Shown: positions 19,277 to 20,989 of the stretch, one piece after another
Layout of the letters: each line of letters starts with the position of its first letter
Numbering within the stretch: position 1 is the stretch's first letter
Assembly (NCBI GenBank): GCA_024364805.1
Contig: CM044491.1
Coordinates: forward strand, 115,362,677 to 115,383,665
DNA length: 20,989 nucleotides
Source: Euprymna scolopes
Lineage: Eukaryota > Mollusca > Cephalopoda > Sepiida > Sepiolidae
Reading direction: 5' to 3'
Notes under the pieces: model-generated
The model's input: the letters and a program-made list of their open reading frames with translations, nothing else
What the model was told of the DNA's origin: nothing
Database searches by the model: none
Made by a program: the position numbers and the translations under genes

Positions 19277-19790
19277 ACTAGTAGAACATCGTCGTTGCCC
19301 GGTTGTAAAATACGCCTAAAGATATTTGCATTTTTACACCTGTCGTATTTATTACTTTGGAGCCGATTCTCTGTTGATTATTATATTGTACCCAATATAG
19401 TGTAGTGATTGCAAAAGTTAACGGAATATAACGTAGCTTTGATCAGCTAGAATAACAACTAAAATATTTAGCTTTCTAATGGTATTCGCTAAAATATGAC
19501 CTAAGGACCCATGCATAAGCAAAGTTGACAAGTTAAAGCAGTTAAACGAACAAATGTATATTTGCGCATGCAAATTAAGTCGACTTACGCCTGGTAAGTT
19601 CTAATGCTTTTAATTTTGATTTCTTAGTTATTATTTTTTCGGTTTAAACAAAATCGAGTTTGTTTCACAGGTCCAAATACCCCATATATCAAGTTTCAAG
19701 TCGGTAAAACAAAAACTGACAGCAGTTTTGTAGAGAACGTTTCTCGCACACACACTAACACAAAGTCAGATATATATTTTTATATAATCA
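19277..19790 (+). repeat. Interspersed repeat family 1b, copy D
   Basis: Partner of copy C. The head is ACTAGTAGAACATCGTCG followed by TTGCCCGGTTGTAAAATACGC (19295-19315). The tail has AATACCCCATATATCAAG, then TTTCAAGTCGGTA (19694), AGAGAACG, CGCACACACACTAACAC and TATATATTTTTATATAATC. The 5' words (ACTAG ... CGTTGCCCGG) and the 3' design (ATAGGGAACG or AGAGAACG, then ACAC, then an AT-rich end) are also seen in A and B, so the two families are probably distant relatives. Non-coding. A short inverted piece of the same head follows (E). Confidence 0.75.
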
Positions 19791-19799
19791 TGCATAAAT

Positions 19800-19846
19800 T
19801 TAAATAGACATGCGTAATTTGCAACCGGAAAACGCCGGGCGGCTTG

Positions 19847-19852
<6 letters not shown>
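19800..19852 (-). repeat. Inverted head fragment of family 1b, copy E
   Basis: The reverse complement reads ATTAGCAAGCCGCC, then CGGCGTTTTCCGGTTGCAAA and TTACGC. The 23 bases from CGTT to ACGC match the head of copy D at 19 positions. E lies just after the tail of D and points the other way, so D plus E is bounded by inverted copies of the same head. Confidence 0.6.

Positions 19853-19899
<47 letters not shown>
19850..19899. repeat. (TA)n microsatellite, 50 bp
   Basis: The longest pure dinucleotide run in the window. It abuts the head of inverted fragment E, just as ATATATA lies directly before the head of D. Confidence 0.97.
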
Positions 19900-19902
<3 letters not shown>

Positions 19903-20800
19903 TCATTCTCGTCACATATACATTTTCTAGTCTATAAGAAAACGATTGAAAATGCTGAGGGGAAGCAAGAAAGTAATCGTAAGTAACATTCAGTGAAAAT
20001 ATATACTAAAATATGCTCCATTTTAAATTAAAATGTAAAAAAATTTAATATATCGAATTTGCTAAATAGAGAACGTCAGTAATAATTTATATGCGATGAT
20101 AAACTAAATAACTTATGGAAGTCTATGATTTTATGAATATTAGTACGAACAATAGTGAAGCATATTTTTCTGTTATTTTTTTACGCAGAGTGTACACCGG
20201 TTATCCGTGAGATGTATATAATAATAAAAGGGTTGATGTAGCGTTGGGAGCAATTTAAAATTTGATCTTATCTCGCTTTATTGATAGACTGCGAAAGGAA
20301 GAACGTATGCTTAAACGTCTGCATGATAGATTGCGTAAACTTCTCTTGTCCTGGTAAAATAACAGCGGAAGTGATTTTTATTTCAGGATCTTTTGGTAAG
20401 ATTAAAATAAACAAGGCCCTGGCTCATTTCAGGAGGCCCTGTAAATCTGTCAACATCCGGCATATTTTACGAGAATAAATGACATCATTGAGTAATAATA
20501 ATCGTCGAAAATGGCCTTGAATAACACAGAAAAACAAAGATAACTTAAGGATTTGTCGAGGCCATTCAATGAAGAATAGCAAGACTAAACGAATATGCTT
20601 TAGTATAGGGAACTCAACAGGAAAATACAAAGGTCCCTAAATTACAAAAAAAAAAAGAATAAGCTGCGTTATTCCAAATGTGATTAGCCTATAGATAAAC
20701 ACAAGCGACTCATGTGCAGATCATCATATAATGATTAGATCAATCTGGCCCTCGTTAAAAACATGTAAAAGAATAAATGTTTAAATTTCAGTAGAATTTC
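19900..20800. other. AT-rich stretch, no gene recognised
   Basis: Frames of 65 codons (20281-20478 plus) and 68 codons (20424-20630 minus) are unrecognised. AGGCCCTG occurs twice within 20 bases (about 20414 and 20433), each after or before TTTCAGGA-like words. An A12 run lies near 20644-20655. Nothing else seen. Confidence 0.5.
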
Positions 20801-20890
20801 TCGCGGTTAACGGTAGCCGAATGAATATGGTTCTTGCTAATGAAGCCAAACAAGTTTTCTGTTGCCGGGTTCGAATCTATCGACTGGTAA
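20801..20890 (+). mobile_element. tRNA-derived SINE-like head, second copy
   Basis: A perfect B box GGTTCGAATCT (20868-20878) follows an A-box-like GGTTAACGGTA (20805-20815) by about 63 bases. The order TAACGGTA (20808), GGTTCTT (20829), GGGTTCGA (20867) is the same as in the copy at 11305. The wide A-to-B distance and poor stem pairing rule out a working tRNA gene. No clear tail is visible before the window ends, though an ACTATATATATTTC stretch occurs at 20932. Confidence 0.45.
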
Positions 20891-20989
20891 TAATCGTGAC
20901 ACCATGGACGAGGATTCCTGAAGGAATTAAACACTATATATATTTCACAGGAGATGCACGTTAGAAAAAACAGAGACGGACAAACATAG

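Noticed and set aside
1-20989. CRISPR array or prokaryotic defence system
   Set aside because: No regularly spaced direct repeats with unique spacers and no cas-like or other intact multi-gene unit on either strand.

Overview
The window looks like non-coding nuclear DNA from an animal. It is A+T-rich (roughly two thirds by eye), full of (AT)n and (AC)n microsatellites, and carries decayed interspersed repeats: a LINE 3' end, tRNA-derived SINE-like heads, a solo-LTR-like sequence and several low-copy repeat families. No operon-like gene packing, ribosomal RNA gene, convincing tRNA gene or recognisable host exon is visible. The style of repeats (long AT/AC tracts, decayed retroelement tails, GC-richer islands) would suit a large, repeat-rich invertebrate genome such as a mollusc or cephalopod. 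That is an impression, not a proof.

Layout. 1-2093: a terminal AT tract, then unremarkable AT-rich DNA. 2094-2440: a probable solo LTR with a CRE-like site, TATA box and polyadenylation signal in order. 2441-4400: no gene; a GC-richer block (about 2950-3105), a (AC)17 microsatellite, a striking fold-back repeat with perfect 22-bp arms (4089-4168) and a second GC-richer block ending in an A run. 4397-6759: nothing recognisable. 6760-7552: repeat copy A, with an internal 150-bp module present twice. 8126-8490: an inverted-plus-tandem repeat cluster. 8940-10065: an old repeat (F1) followed by repeat copy C. 11305-11410: a SINE-like head with a TTTA tail. 12124-12560: the 3' end of a Jockey/CR1-type LINE, the only clear protein homology in the window. 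13624-14010: a possible MITE-like element. 14629-14650: a perfect 22-bp palindrome. 15150-15415: a second copy (F2) of the F1 repeat. 17812-18470: repeat copy B, partner of A. 19277-19852: repeat copy D, partner of C, followed tail-to-tail by a short inverted head fragment E and 50 bp of TA. 20801-20890: a second SINE-like head.

The longest open frames are short (102 codons at most), unrecognised, and mostly lie inside repeats, so none is called as a gene. No genes here work together. The main content is a record of repeat families that can be paired within the window itself: A with B, C with D and E, F1 with F2, and the two SINE-like heads. I saw no sign of a new defence, metabolic or mobile system encoded by intact genes.
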